Positions 19,901-29,188 of a DNA stretch of 38,602 bases are shown one piece after another. The stretch covers positions 1 to 38,602 of the forward strand of contig JAHJGX010000249.1 of assembly GCA_018824205.1 (NCBI GenBank). Reading direction: 5' to 3'. The DNA is from a bacterium. GTDB taxonomy: Bacteria; Fidelibacterota; UBA2242. The stretch's first letter is position 1; each line of letters begins with the position of its first letter. A model generated the notes under the pieces. The model made no database searches. It saw nothing but the letters and a program-made list of their open reading frames with translations, and had not been told where the DNA came from. The position numbers were made by a program, and so were the translations under genes.

Positions 19901-20893
19901 TTGAAAAGCAGCTATAGGGATTCCGGTGTCGATATCCAGGCGGGTAGAGATGCGGTAGCAATTATAAAAAATATCGTAAAAGAAACATTTAGTCCAAATG
20001 TATTAACCGATATCGGATCCTTTGGCGGCTGTTTTGAATTTCCGGTAAAGCAATTCAGACAACCCGTGCTGGTTTCCAGTACCGATGGCGTCGGAACAAA
20101 ACTGATGATTGCCACGTTGATGGAGCGCTATAATACCGTTGGGCAATGTCTGGTAAATCATTGTGTAAATGATATCTTGACCACCGGGGCCCAACCGTTG
20201 TTTTTCCTGGATTATATTGGTCTAGGAAAACTAGAGCCGTCTATTGTCACCGAAATCGTGCAGGGGCTTGCAACGGCTTGTAAGGAAAATAACTGCGCAT
20301 TGATTGGCGGTGAAATGGCCGAAATGCCGGGAATTTATCAACAAAAAGACTTCGAACTCGTGGGCACGATTACCGGTGTCGCAGAGAAAAACCGGCTTCT
20401 GCCGCGGAATATCCAGGCTGGTGATATATTAATCGGCCTTCAATCCAGCGGATTGCACACCAACGGGTATTCGCTGGCACGTTCGGTGTTGCTTAAGCAT
20501 CATGCTCTATCGGATTATATCGAGGAACTGGATGCTGTGCTTGGTGATCTATTATTGAACGTGCACCGTTCATATTTACCAATCATTAAAGATCTGCTTG
20601 ATAATGATGACCTGCACGGAATCAGCCACATCACCGGAGGCGGTATCGAAGGAAATACCAGTCGGATTCTACCCGATGGTTTAAAGCTCGATATTGATTG
20701 GGATTCCTGGGAATGGCTGCCGGTATTTTCCTATATCCAGCGACTGGGAAATGTTGATACTGAAGAGATGCGCCAGGTATTCAATCTGGGGATCGGCCTG
20801 ATTTTGATTGTTGACAGTTCAGCGCAAAATAGTATTCTTAATATTCTCAGAGATAAAGGTGAAAAGCCGACCGTGATCGGCCTGATAAAATAA
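19901..20893 (+). CDS. purM: Phosphoribosylformylglycinamidine cyclo-ligase (TTG start)
   Basis: YRDSGVDIQAGRDAV; VSSTDGVGTKLMIA; VNDILTTGAQPLFFLDYIG; LIGGEMAEMPG; HITGGGIEGN. Confidence 0.97.
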   Translation: MKSSYRDSGVDIQAGRDAVAIIKNIVKETFSPNVLTDIGSFGGCFEFPVKQFRQPVLVSSTDGVGTKLMIATLMERYNTVGQCLVNHCVNDILTTGAQPLFFLDYIGLGKLEPSIVTEIVQGLATACKENNCALIGGEMAEMPGIYQQKDFELVGTITGVAEKNRLLPRNIQAGDILIGLQSSGLHTNGYSLARSVLLKHHALSDYIEELDAVLGDLLLNVHRSYLPIIKDLLDNDDLHGISHITGGGIEGNTSRILPDGLKLDIDWDSWEWLPVFSYIQRLGNVDTEEMRQVFNLGIGLILIVDSSAQNSILNILRDKGEKPTVIGLIK

Positions 20894-20912
20894 AAGTTTT
20901 AATCTGGAAAAT

Positions 20913-21944
20913 ATGAGTATAAACCAGAAACGCACGAAAATTGCTGTTTTAGGTGCCGGCAGCTGGGGAACAACGGTTGCTATTCATCTTCACAAATTAG
21001 ATATCCAGGTTGCGATGTGGGAATATTTTCCCGAGAACGTTGCCTTTATGAATAAAACCCGGCGGAATCCGTTGTTGACCGGTATTCCAATTCCCGATGA
21101 AATTGTCATCTCCAACGATCTGCGCGAGACCATTAAAGATGCCGAGAGTATCATCGTGGCAGTACCGTCTCATACCATGCGGGATTTATTGAACATTGTC
21201 AAAGGCCTGATAAATGATGACATTATAATCGTCAATCTCTCAAAAGGCATCGAAGAGAATACCCTCTATCGAATGAGTGAGCTAATCAACCATATCCTGA
21301 ATCATCCGGTTGATAAAATTGTCACACTTAGCGGACCCAGTCATGCGGAAGAGGTTTCCCGGGAAGTGCCGACCGCTATTGTTGCAGCATCGACGGACAT
21401 CGACAGTGCGCGGTATGTTCAGAATCTGTTTAATTCGAGCTATTTAAGAGTGTACACCAGTACGGATATCATTGGCGTTGAACTGGGCGGTTCCATTAAA
21501 AATATTATCGCTATTGCTTCCGGAATCTGTGATGGACTCGGCTTGGGAGATAACTCCAAGGCAGCCTTGATTACCCGGGGATTGATGGAAATTATTCGGA
21601 TGGGAGTCCTTCTTGGTGCCAAAGAGGCAACCTTTGCCGGTCTCAGTGGTGTCGGTGATCTGATTGTAACTTGCAGCAGTAAGCATAGCCGCAACCGATA
21701 TGTGGGTGAGGAGATTGGAAAAGGCCGGAATCTGGATGATATTTTGAAAGGAATGTCAATGGTTGCCGAAGGAGTGCATACCTGTATGACCGTTCACCAG
21801 ATGATTGAAAAATATCATATTTTGATGCCCATCTCCGCTGAAATTCATAAGGTTTTATTCGAGGGAAAATATCCCCGAACTGCCCTGATTGACCTGATGA
21901 CAAGGGATCCGGTTGACGAATGGCATTCCATTCCAAATACATAA
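20913..21944 (+). CDS. gpsA: Glycerol-3-phosphate dehydrogenase [NAD(P)+]
   Basis: IAVLGAGSWGTTVAIHL; NLSKGIEE; LSGPSHAEEVSREVPTAIVAAS; GLSGVGDLIVTCSSKHSRNRYVGEEIGKG. Confidence 0.96.
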   Translation: MSINQKRTKIAVLGAGSWGTTVAIHLHKLDIQVAMWEYFPENVAFMNKTRRNPLLTGIPIPDEIVISNDLRETIKDAESIIVAVPSHTMRDLLNIVKGLINDDIIIVNLSKGIEENTLYRMSELINHILNHPVDKIVTLSGPSHAEEVSREVPTAIVAASTDIDSARYVQNLFNSSYLRVYTSTDIIGVELGGSIKNIIAIASGICDGLGLGDNSKAALITRGLMEIIRMGVLLGAKEATFAGLSGVGDLIVTCSSKHSRNRYVGEEIGKGRNLDDILKGMSMVAEGVHTCMTVHQMIEKYHILMPISAEIHKVLFEGKYPRTALIDLMTRDPVDEWHSIPNT

Positions 21945-24658
21945 TGAAGAATACAGTATTCTTTTTTATTGCTTTTCTCTCGTTAATTTTGTCCGCTACA
22001 CCGCTAACTATTTCCCGTCCAACACCGACGTGCGGCTTTCCCCTTGTAAGTTCTAAAACGGGTGATATTATTATCAAAAGCCGACTGGAAAAACCAGCGG
22101 CCGGCGATACCACTTTCTTTATCTACGAGGATATTACCTCCTCAACACCAACAATGATCGAGGTATCTTTTAAAAAATTAAAAGAGGAAGGCGGCGTTGT
22201 TGTTTATGTCGAATTAGCAGAATACGACGATGACCGGGTTACTTCTGATGATGCCCGTCAAATAATTGATGCGTTGCTTTATGAGACTCCCTCAGGGTCA
22301 GTTAATTCCAACAAGGGAATTTTAGCAAATGAGATTGATATATTTGGCGAGATACCGGATGTTGATAATAATGAAAAATTACTCGTTTTATTGACCAATA
22401 TACGGGATAATTATGACGAAGAAGAAAATCCGGTATATGTAGCCGGTTATTTTGACCCGAGGGATCAGATTAGTGGCTCCGGAAATGGCAATTTCGGCGA
22501 TATCATGTATATCGATACCAACCCGGCTGAAATATACGACGAAAATACGCTCGGAATTGTTGCCCATGAATTACAGCATCTTATTCATTATGGCGTTGAT
22601 GATGATGAAAGTACCTGGCTGAATGAGGGGATGTCTGAATTTGCAATGTTTATACTGGGATTTGAATCCCGTTCCTACGGCACGTTTTTGCGGGACACAA
22701 ATCGTCCTTTGACAAGTTTTGATAACGGCATCGCCGACTACGCCAAAGTCGGATTATGGACACTGTATTGCTATAAACAGTTTGGTTTGGAATTTATTAA
22801 AGATGTGATTAAAGAAACCGCAAATTCGCTGGATAGTTACGGTCGTGTCCTGACAAATCACGGACTGACGATTGATACGGATGAACTGATGGGGAACTGG
22901 TTTGTGGCTAATTTGATAAACGATTCCGATATCGATAATGGTACCTATGGATATGGCGATATTCAGATTTCCGAAGTTTACTCGGATTACTTTTATGGCA
23001 GTTTTTTGGAGGGCGAGAAGATTGATGTTTCGGTTAAAAACTCGGCCGCCCAATATATCCAGTTTTTTGCCGGAAAAAATCTGCGTTTTGACCTGGACTT
23101 TACAGTGGATTCAGATTTTAAATTGGCTATTGTCAAAGAAGGCAGTGAATCTTCCGTAAAGTTAGTGAACCTGAGCAGCAGTCCATTTCATTATGAGGAT
23201 CCGTTATTTGGAATTTCCTATAATAAACTTACTTTCATTCCATATTGGACAAAAATATCCACCCTGGATAAGAAAAAAATTTTCTCTTATTCAGCACAAC
23301 TTGTTGGCGGAGTTGAAGAGACTGAGATTGTGTATGATGATGAATTGACGTACTATATTCAGTTGAATTACGCGAAGGTAGCCGAAAAATTTACAGCCCC
23401 ATATGGCGCATCTTATCGACTGGCAGGAGTCAAGTTCAATGTAGCCGGCGATGCTTCTGTCATAATTCGGATATTTGAATATCTTAATCAATACCCGATT
23501 GCAAAATATGATATTGTTCCAAGCCCTGGTGAATGGACAAACTTTTATCTTCCGAGTGCCGTTCCGATTCCGGATTCCAAAGAAATTTATGTTTCGGCTG
23601 GAAGTGACGACAGAAACCAGAGCCTTGGGTACAGTGAAACCCACGAAGGATTCGGACGGGCGTATCTTGATACTGGTAGTGGATACAGGGACCTGAACAA
23701 TTACGAAGTAAGTGGTTTAAGCCTGGATGGAGACTGGATGATCGGTGCAATTCTGCATAGTGATATTGCCGTAGAGCCGGATATTGAGGTATCGCCACAG
23801 ATTCTCTATTTTTGGGAAAATGAATATTCAAAACAGTTTGAGCTCCGGAATCTGGGCAGCGGTTCAATCGACTGGCATATAAAATCCCCGATTCCCAGCT
23901 GGATGACACTCTCATCGACGGAAGGTTCCGGGCTGGTGACTTTGCAACGTATAACGGTGGCTATTAACCGGAATAATTTAACCCCCGGACTTTACAATCA
24001 GCTGCTTGAAATTGAATCGTCGGCCGGTTTGGATTCGGTGTTGATTTCGGTAATGAAGCGGAATCCGTACGCCTCTCAAACTGGTCTGTTTTTTTACGAC
24101 CTGAGATTTAATAATTCCGTGGTAAAGAAGTCGATGAGAGTCGTTAACATAGGCAACGATACCGGGGAATTCATGTTCAAAAGCGGTGAACCTGCGTTGG
24201 TATTTTATCCGTACCATGGTAGCGTCAGGACAAGCGATACAATCGACGTTGATGTTTTGATTGACTCCGAAAACATTCGGACGTCTCAAATCCCGTTTTC
24301 TTTCTTCAATGGTATTGACACACTTACTTATTCGTTAAGTTTTGCGGATTCTTTTACCATACCGAATAAAGCGTTGAAGCTGTTTCCTGTTATTCCCAAC
24401 CCCTATATTGCCTCAAACGGCGGTCTTGCTCAAATTCGGTTCAGATTATCAGATGATACCCGGGCAAGCTTGCAGATTTTCAATATTCGTGGTGAACAAA
24501 TTCAATGGTTAAAACTAGACAATCCTGAGACCGGTCTGCATATCTATACCTGGGATGGTAAAAACCGAGAAGGCCGCCGGGTGAGTTGCGGTGTCTATTT
24601 TATTATGCTTCAACAGCAAAACAAAGCCACTACACAAAAAATGTTGCTTTTGAATTAG
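21944..24658 (+). CDS. Secreted zinc metalloprotease with FlgD/T9SS-like C-terminal domain
   Basis: Signal peptide MKNTVFFFIAFLSLILSATPL from the internal ATG; HELQHLIHYGVDDDESTWLNEGMSEFAM; C-term FPVIPNPYIA...CGVYFIMLQQQNKATTQKMLLLN. Confidence 0.85.
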   Translation: MKNTVFFFIAFLSLILSATPLTISRPTPTCGFPLVSSKTGDIIIKSRLEKPAAGDTTFFIYEDITSSTPTMIEVSFKKLKEEGGVVVYVELAEYDDDRVTSDDARQIIDALLYETPSGSVNSNKGILANEIDIFGEIPDVDNNEKLLVLLTNIRDNYDEEENPVYVAGYFDPRDQISGSGNGNFGDIMYIDTNPAEIYDENTLGIVAHELQHLIHYGVDDDESTWLNEGMSEFAMFILGFESRSYGTFLRDTNRPLTSFDNGIADYAKVGLWTLYCYKQFGLEFIKDVIKETANSLDSYGRVLTNHGLTIDTDELMGNWFVANLINDSDIDNGTYGYGDIQISEVYSDYFYGSFLEGEKIDVSVKNSAAQYIQFFAGKNLRFDLDFTVDSDFKLAIVKEGSESSVKLVNLSSSPFHYEDPLFGISYNKLTFIPYWTKISTLDKKKIFSYSAQLVGGVEETEIVYDDELTYYIQLNYAKVAEKFTAPYGASYRLAGVKFNVAGDASVIIRIFEYLNQYPIAKYDIVPSPGEWTNFYLPSAVPIPDSKEIYVSAGSDDRNQSLGYSETHEGFGRAYLDTGSGYRDLNNYEVSGLSLDGDWMIGAILHSDIAVEPDIEVSPQILYFWENEYSKQFELRNLGSGSIDWHIKSPIPSWMTLSSTEGSGLVTLQRITVAINRNNLTPGLYNQLLEIESSAGLDSVLISVMKRNPYASQTGLFFYDLRFNNSVVKKSMRVVNIGNDTGEFMFKSGEPALVFYPYHGSVRTSDTIDVDVLIDSENIRTSQIPFSFFNGIDTLTYSLSFADSFTIPNKALKLFPVIPNPYIASNGGLAQIRFRLSDDTRASLQIFNIRGEQIQWLKLDNPETGLHIYTWDGKNREGRRVSCGVYFIMLQQQNKATTQKMLLLN

Positions 24659-24669
24659 GAGAATCAGCT

Positions 24670-25500
24670 ATGATTGATTTTGGCCGGTTTCATAATTTAT
24701 CTGTTATAAAAACCGTTGACTTTGGAGTTTACCTTGATGCCGGTGAGGATATTGAGATTCTGTTGCCCCGAAAAGATGTTCCGGAAACCTGTGAAATTGG
24801 GGACAAAATCGACGTCTTTCTCTATCACGATTCGGATGAGCGGCTGGTTGCCACGACACAGAAACCACTGGCGGTCGTTGGGCAAATTGCCCTGCTAACG
24901 GTGAAATCCGTAACGAAAGTCGGCGCCTTTCTGGATTGGGGACTGCCCAGGGATTTGTTCGTTCCTTTTCGTGAACAGCAGAATAAGATGATTGCCGGGC
25001 ATTCCTATGCCGTATATGTTTACATTGACGAGAAAAGTAATCGGATCGCTGCATCTTCACGGGTTGATGGATTTCTCAAGGATCTGTATCATGGGTTTGA
25101 GGAAGCTCAGGAAGTTGAACTGATTATTGTTGGCTCAACGCCGCTGGGTTACAAAGCCATTATCGATAACCGCTGGATCGGAATTTTATATCACAGTGAA
25201 ATCTTCTATGAACTGGAAACCGGTACGGCGATCCGGGGATTTATTAAAAAGATACGGGAAGATAATAAAATTGACCTGAGTCTGCATGCCCCGGGCTATC
25301 GAAAAGTGGACAATGTGGCGATGGAAATTCTGGAGCAGTTTAAGAAATTCCAGGATAACATTGAGATCAATGACAAGAGTTCGCCGGAACTCATTTACCA
25401 ATTGTTTGGCGTCAGTAAAAAGACGTTTAAGCGGGCGATTGGACTGCTATACAAACAGAAGCTGATAACCATTGACGATGATGGCGTCCATGTCATTTAA
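24670..25500 (+). CDS. cvfB: S1-domain RNA-binding protein, CvfB family
   Basis: FGVYLDAGEDIEILLPRKDVP; VGAFLDWGLPRDLFVPFREQ; C-terminal winged-helix GVSKKTFKRAIGLLYKQKLI; ATG preceded by AGGAG. Confidence 0.9.
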   Translation: MIDFGRFHNLSVIKTVDFGVYLDAGEDIEILLPRKDVPETCEIGDKIDVFLYHDSDERLVATTQKPLAVVGQIALLTVKSVTKVGAFLDWGLPRDLFVPFREQQNKMIAGHSYAVYVYIDEKSNRIAASSRVDGFLKDLYHGFEEAQEVELIIVGSTPLGYKAIIDNRWIGILYHSEIFYELETGTAIRGFIKKIREDNKIDLSLHAPGYRKVDNVAMEILEQFKKFQDNIEINDKSSPELIYQLFGVSKKTFKRAIGLLYKQKLITIDDDGVHVI

Positions 25501-25688
25501 TCGGGAGAATTCCCCGATGTTTGCATCAGTGTAATTTCTTTTTTGAGACTCCGTTGCGCTATTCATTAAAATGACGATAGTGCGAATTATTAACTAAATC
25601 ATTTCAGTTGCATCTATTCACTGCATTAATTAAAATTCAGCGACTGTAAATAGTTATGAATGGATACTGCTAAAAGTGAGACCTGTAT

Positions 25689-25787
25689 ATGACGCCCGAG
25701 GAACTGGCACGTCAACATATCGACCAACAATTAATGCAAGCGGTCTGCATAGTGACGGATAATATCTCAATCAACCCTGTATGAAAT
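25689..25787 (+). pseudogene. Remnant of a type I restriction subunit N-terminus (hsdR-like)
   Basis: Manual translation MTPEELARQHIDQQLMQAVCIVTDNISINPV*; the first ~18 aa resemble HsdR/DEAD-helicase N-termini, then truncated. Confidence 0.55.
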
Positions 25788-25788
25788 A

Positions 25789-25820
25789 CCTTAATAAGAG
25801 AGAACAGTATGGTAAAGAAC
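25789..25820 (+). repeat. Left copy of 32-bp direct repeat flanking the defense island
   Basis: CCTTAATAAGAGAGAACAGTATGGTAAAGAAC, identical to 36105-36136. Confidence 0.95.
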
Positions 25821-25970
25821 AGCAGCAACGGAGCCAAGCTCGGCTTTGAAAACAAACTCTGGGAGATGGCCGATAAGATGCGGGGTCACATGGACTCCGG
25901 CGAATACAAACATGTTGTACTGGGAATGACGGTGGGGAGCTGTTGGGCGAGAATGTTTTATCGATTATGA
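25809..25970 (+). pseudogene. Remnant of a type I methyltransferase N-terminus (hsdM of a different subfamily)
   Basis: Manual translation [53 protein letters not shown]; the first 40 aa match the canonical HsdM N-terminus ([32 protein letters not shown]), which breaks where IFLKYIS would follow. Confidence 0.8.
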
Positions 25971-26059
25971 AGAATTTTAGATTGATCGTCGAAAAACTGA
26001 GTGGTGTATCATAATGGATTTTCTTTATTTATCGAAATTATAAAAAGTGAACTAGCAGA

Positions 26060-28465
26060 ATGACGGATAAAAAACAACTTTCCGAACGCGATATTTGCAC
26101 CAAGTATATTACTCCGGCAATAAAGTCCGCAGGTTGGGATATTAAGAGCCAGATACGGGAAGAAGTCACTTTCACAGCTGGCAGAATCCACGTCAAAGGA
26201 AATATCACTCAGCGTGGCACAAAAAAGCGTGCTGATTACATTCTTTATTACAAACCCAATATTCCGATTGCTGTCATTGAAGCAAAAGATAATAATCACG
26301 CCCTTGGGGACGGGATGCAACAGGCCCTGGATTATGCCGCGGTATTAGATTTACCCTTTGTCTATAGCAGTAATGGCGATGGTTTCATGGAACATGATCG
26401 CACTCAAAATATCGGGAAAATAGAACTGGCTTTGCCGCTTGAAAAATTCCCTTCGCCGGACGATTTGTGGAACAGGTATAAACAGTGGATAGGGATTTCT
26501 GAAGACAGTGAAAAGACTATAACTCAGGAATATTATTACGAGAGAAATGGAAAAAAGCCACGTTATTACCAACGAATTGCCATAAATAAAAGTATTGAGG
26601 CGATTGTCAACGGTCAGAACCGTGTTCTTTTGGTCATGGCGACAGGTACCGGTAAAACCTTTGTGGCGTTTCAGATTATCTGGCGGCTTTGGAAAGCGGG
26701 AATTAAAAAACGTATACTTTTTTTAGCTGATCGAAATATCCTGGTTGATCAGACCAGAAACAATGATTTCAGACCCTTTAATGATGTAATGCATAAAATT
26801 ACAGGCAGAAAAGTTGATAAATCCTTTCAAGTGTACTTGGCACTCTATCAGGCTATTACCGGTGAAGAAGAATCGAAAAAGATATTCAAGCGGTTTTCCA
26901 AGGATTTCTTTGATTTAATAGTTGTGGATGAGTGTCATCGAGGGAGTGCTGCCGAAGATTCCCAATGGCGGGAGATTCTGGATTATTTCACGTCGGCAAC
27001 TCAAATCGGTATGACTGCCACACCCAAAGAAACGAAGTATGTGTCCAATATTCATTACTTTGGTGATCCTGTATATATGTATTCGCTGAAGCAGGGAATT
27101 GATGACGGCTTTCTGGCTCCCTATAAAGTCATTCGAGTATACCTTGATAAAGACCTGAGCGGTTGGCGCCCACCTGCCGGGAAACTTGATAAATATGGTC
27201 AAGAAATCGAGGACCGGATTTATAATCTGAAAGATTACGATAGAAAACTGGTAATTGAACCACGCACTGAACTGGTGGCTGAACGTACTTCTGAATATTT
27301 GAAACAGACCGACCGGTTTTCAAAAACTATTATCTTCTGTGACGATGTCGAGCATGCCGGACGAATGCGTCAGGCATTAATCAATGAAAATGCTGATGAA
27401 GTGGCTAAAAATGATAAATACATTATGCGGATTACCGGTGATGACGATGAAGGTAAAAAACAACTTGATTCATTTATCGATCCGGAAGAGGATTATCCGG
27501 TAATTGCCACTACTTCAAGACTGATGAGTACGGGTGTAGATGCTCAGACAACACGCGTAATTGTACTGGATAAAACCATCAATTCCATGACGGAATTTAA
27601 ACAGATTATCGGCAGGGGAACCCGAGTCCGTGAAGATTTCAATAAGATGTATTTCACCATCATTGATTTCAAGAATGCTACCCGCCTGTTTTATGATAAA
27701 GATTTTGATGGTGATCCGGTTCAGGTTTATGAACCCAAAGAAGATGATCCCATGGTTCCGCCAGTTGATGAAAATGGAGATGATATTGATACTGGTGAAG
27801 ATGATGGTGGTGATGTCATCATTGATATTGATGGACCGAATATTAGCATTAAAAACGATCCGCCGACCAAAGCAAAGAAATACTATGTGAACGATGTCCC
27901 CGTTGAAATCGTTGCTGAGCGTATTCAATACATGGATAAGGACAAAGGGCTTGTATCGGTATCGCTAAAAGATTATTCAAAACAGAATCTGTTGAAGGAA
28001 TTCCGGTCATTGGATGAATTTCTGAATAAATGGAATAAAACTGATCAGAAGATTGCCATCATTACGGAGTTGGCTGACAAGGGTGTCTTTTTAGAGGAAT
28101 TGAAAGAACAGGTCGGGAAAGACCTCGATCCCTTTGATCTGATTAGCCATGTCGCGTTTGATATGCCGCCGATGACCCGTCAGGAACGGGCGAACAATGT
28201 CAAGAAACGGAACTATTTTGGGAAGTATGGCGAAACTGCCCGAAAGGTCATGGATGCGCTGTTACAAAAGTATGAAGACGACGGTATCCAATCCATTGAG
28301 GAGGCTTTCAGTCCTCAGAAAGTCGTGGACTTTTTACGGATTGAACCGTTTACACAAATCGGTACACCATTGCAGATTATCAACGATTTCGGCGGGAAAA
28401 AGCAATATCTGAACGCCATCCGGGATTTGGAAAGCCAACTCTATATGCAGGAATCGGCTAATTAA
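26060..28465 (+). CDS. hsdR: Type I restriction enzyme R subunit (HsdR)
   Basis: Nuclease region ADYILYYKPNIPIAVIEAKDNN; MATGTGKT; VVDECHRGS; GMTATP; QIIGRGTRVREDF; C-terminal EcoEI R-like region. Confidence 0.96.
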   Translation: MTDKKQLSERDICTKYITPAIKSAGWDIKSQIREEVTFTAGRIHVKGNITQRGTKKRADYILYYKPNIPIAVIEAKDNNHALGDGMQQALDYAAVLDLPFVYSSNGDGFMEHDRTQNIGKIELALPLEKFPSPDDLWNRYKQWIGISEDSEKTITQEYYYERNGKKPRYYQRIAINKSIEAIVNGQNRVLLVMATGTGKTFVAFQIIWRLWKAGIKKRILFLADRNILVDQTRNNDFRPFNDVMHKITGRKVDKSFQVYLALYQAITGEEESKKIFKRFSKDFFDLIVVDECHRGSAAEDSQWREILDYFTSATQIGMTATPKETKYVSNIHYFGDPVYMYSLKQGIDDGFLAPYKVIRVYLDKDLSGWRPPAGKLDKYGQEIEDRIYNLKDYDRKLVIEPRTELVAERTSEYLKQTDRFSKTIIFCDDVEHAGRMRQALINENADEVAKNDKYIMRITGDDDEGKKQLDSFIDPEEDYPVIATTSRLMSTGVDAQTTRVIVLDKTINSMTEFKQIIGRGTRVREDFNKMYFTIIDFKNATRLFYDKDFDGDPVQVYEPKEDDPMVPPVDENGDDIDTGEDDGGDVIIDIDGPNISIKNDPPTKAKKYYVNDVPVEIVAERIQYMDKDKGLVSVSLKDYSKQNLLKEFRSLDEFLNKWNKTDQKIAIITELADKGVFLEELKEQVGKDLDPFDLISHVAFDMPPMTRQERANNVKKRNYFGKYGETARKVMDALLQKYEDDGIQSIEEAFSPQKVVDFLRIEPFTQIGTPLQIINDFGGKKQYLNAIRDLESQLYMQESAN

Positions 28466-28492
28466 TAACTGGCAACTATTATTTAAATAGCA

Positions 28493-28951
28493 ATGAAGAT
28501 TTATTATAATCATAAATTAAAAGGATTGTCACGATCCCTTAGAAAAAAAGGAACGAAAGCTGAGGCGTTACTTTGGCTTTGCTTGAAAGGACGGAAAATT
28601 AAAGGGTATCAATTCACGAGGCAAAAACCGATAGGGAATTACATCGTAGATTTCTACTGCTCAAAGCTGCGCCTGGCGATAGAGATAGACGGTATCAGCC
28701 ATGATGATAAACTGGAATATGATCGAAAAAGGCAACAGGCAATCGAAGCACAAGGTGTTCGTTTTCTGCGTTTTTTTGATGACGATGTAAAAACGAATCT
28801 CGAAGATGTAGTTCAGGTTATCGCAGATTGGATTGAAAAACATCAGATATCAAAGTTCCCTAAAGAGAAGGAAAAACAGCCCGAGCCGGCGAAGTCCCCC
28901 TATGAAAAGGGGGATTCAGGGGGTTGTAAAAGTGTTGCAGATAATGATTAG
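28493..28951 (+). CDS. DUF559 (Vsr-like PD-(D/E)XK) endonuclease-domain protein
   Basis: LRKKGTKAEALLWLCLKGRKIKGYQFTRQKPIGNYIVDFYCSKLRLAIEIDGISHDDKLEYDRKRQQAIEAQGVRFLRFFDDDV. Confidence 0.92.
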   Translation: MKIYYNHKLKGLSRSLRKKGTKAEALLWLCLKGRKIKGYQFTRQKPIGNYIVDFYCSKLRLAIEIDGISHDDKLEYDRKRQQAIEAQGVRFLRFFDDDVKTNLEDVVQVIADWIEKHQISKFPKEKEKQPEPAKSPYEKGDSGGCKSVADND

Positions 28952-29000
28952 GTGTGAGACGAAAACACCCCCCTTTGGTTCCCCCCTTGTTAGGGGGGAC
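28894..29000. repeat. MITE-like element, copy 1
   Basis: GTCCCCCTATGAAAAGGGGGATTCAGGGGGTT ... AACACCCCCCTTTGGTTCCCCCCTTGTTAGGGGGGAC; imperfect terminal inverted repeats; overlaps the DUF559 3' end. Confidence 0.85.
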
Positions 29001-29048
29001 GAGATGTGTGTGAAGTTATTTGAAGTATCAACAATATTGAGTGATTAA

Positions 29049-29159
29049 GTTCCCCTATGATAAGGGGGATTCAGGGGGTTATGGAACTATTACAGATGAT
29101 GGCATGAAGGAATAGGAAATATAACACCCCCCTTTGGTTCCCCCCTTAATAGGGGGGAC
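29049..29159. repeat. MITE-like element, copy 2
   Basis: GTTCCCCTATGATAAGGGGGATTCAGGGGGTT ... AACACCCCCCTTTGGTTCCCCCCTTAATAGGGGGGAC. Confidence 0.85.
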
Positions 29160-29188
29160 GGAAGAGTGAAAAAAGGAGAATAAACTAT

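Noticed and set aside
28833-29048. 71-aa ORF
   Set aside because: Out-of-frame overlap with DUF559 and MITE-like repeat copy 1
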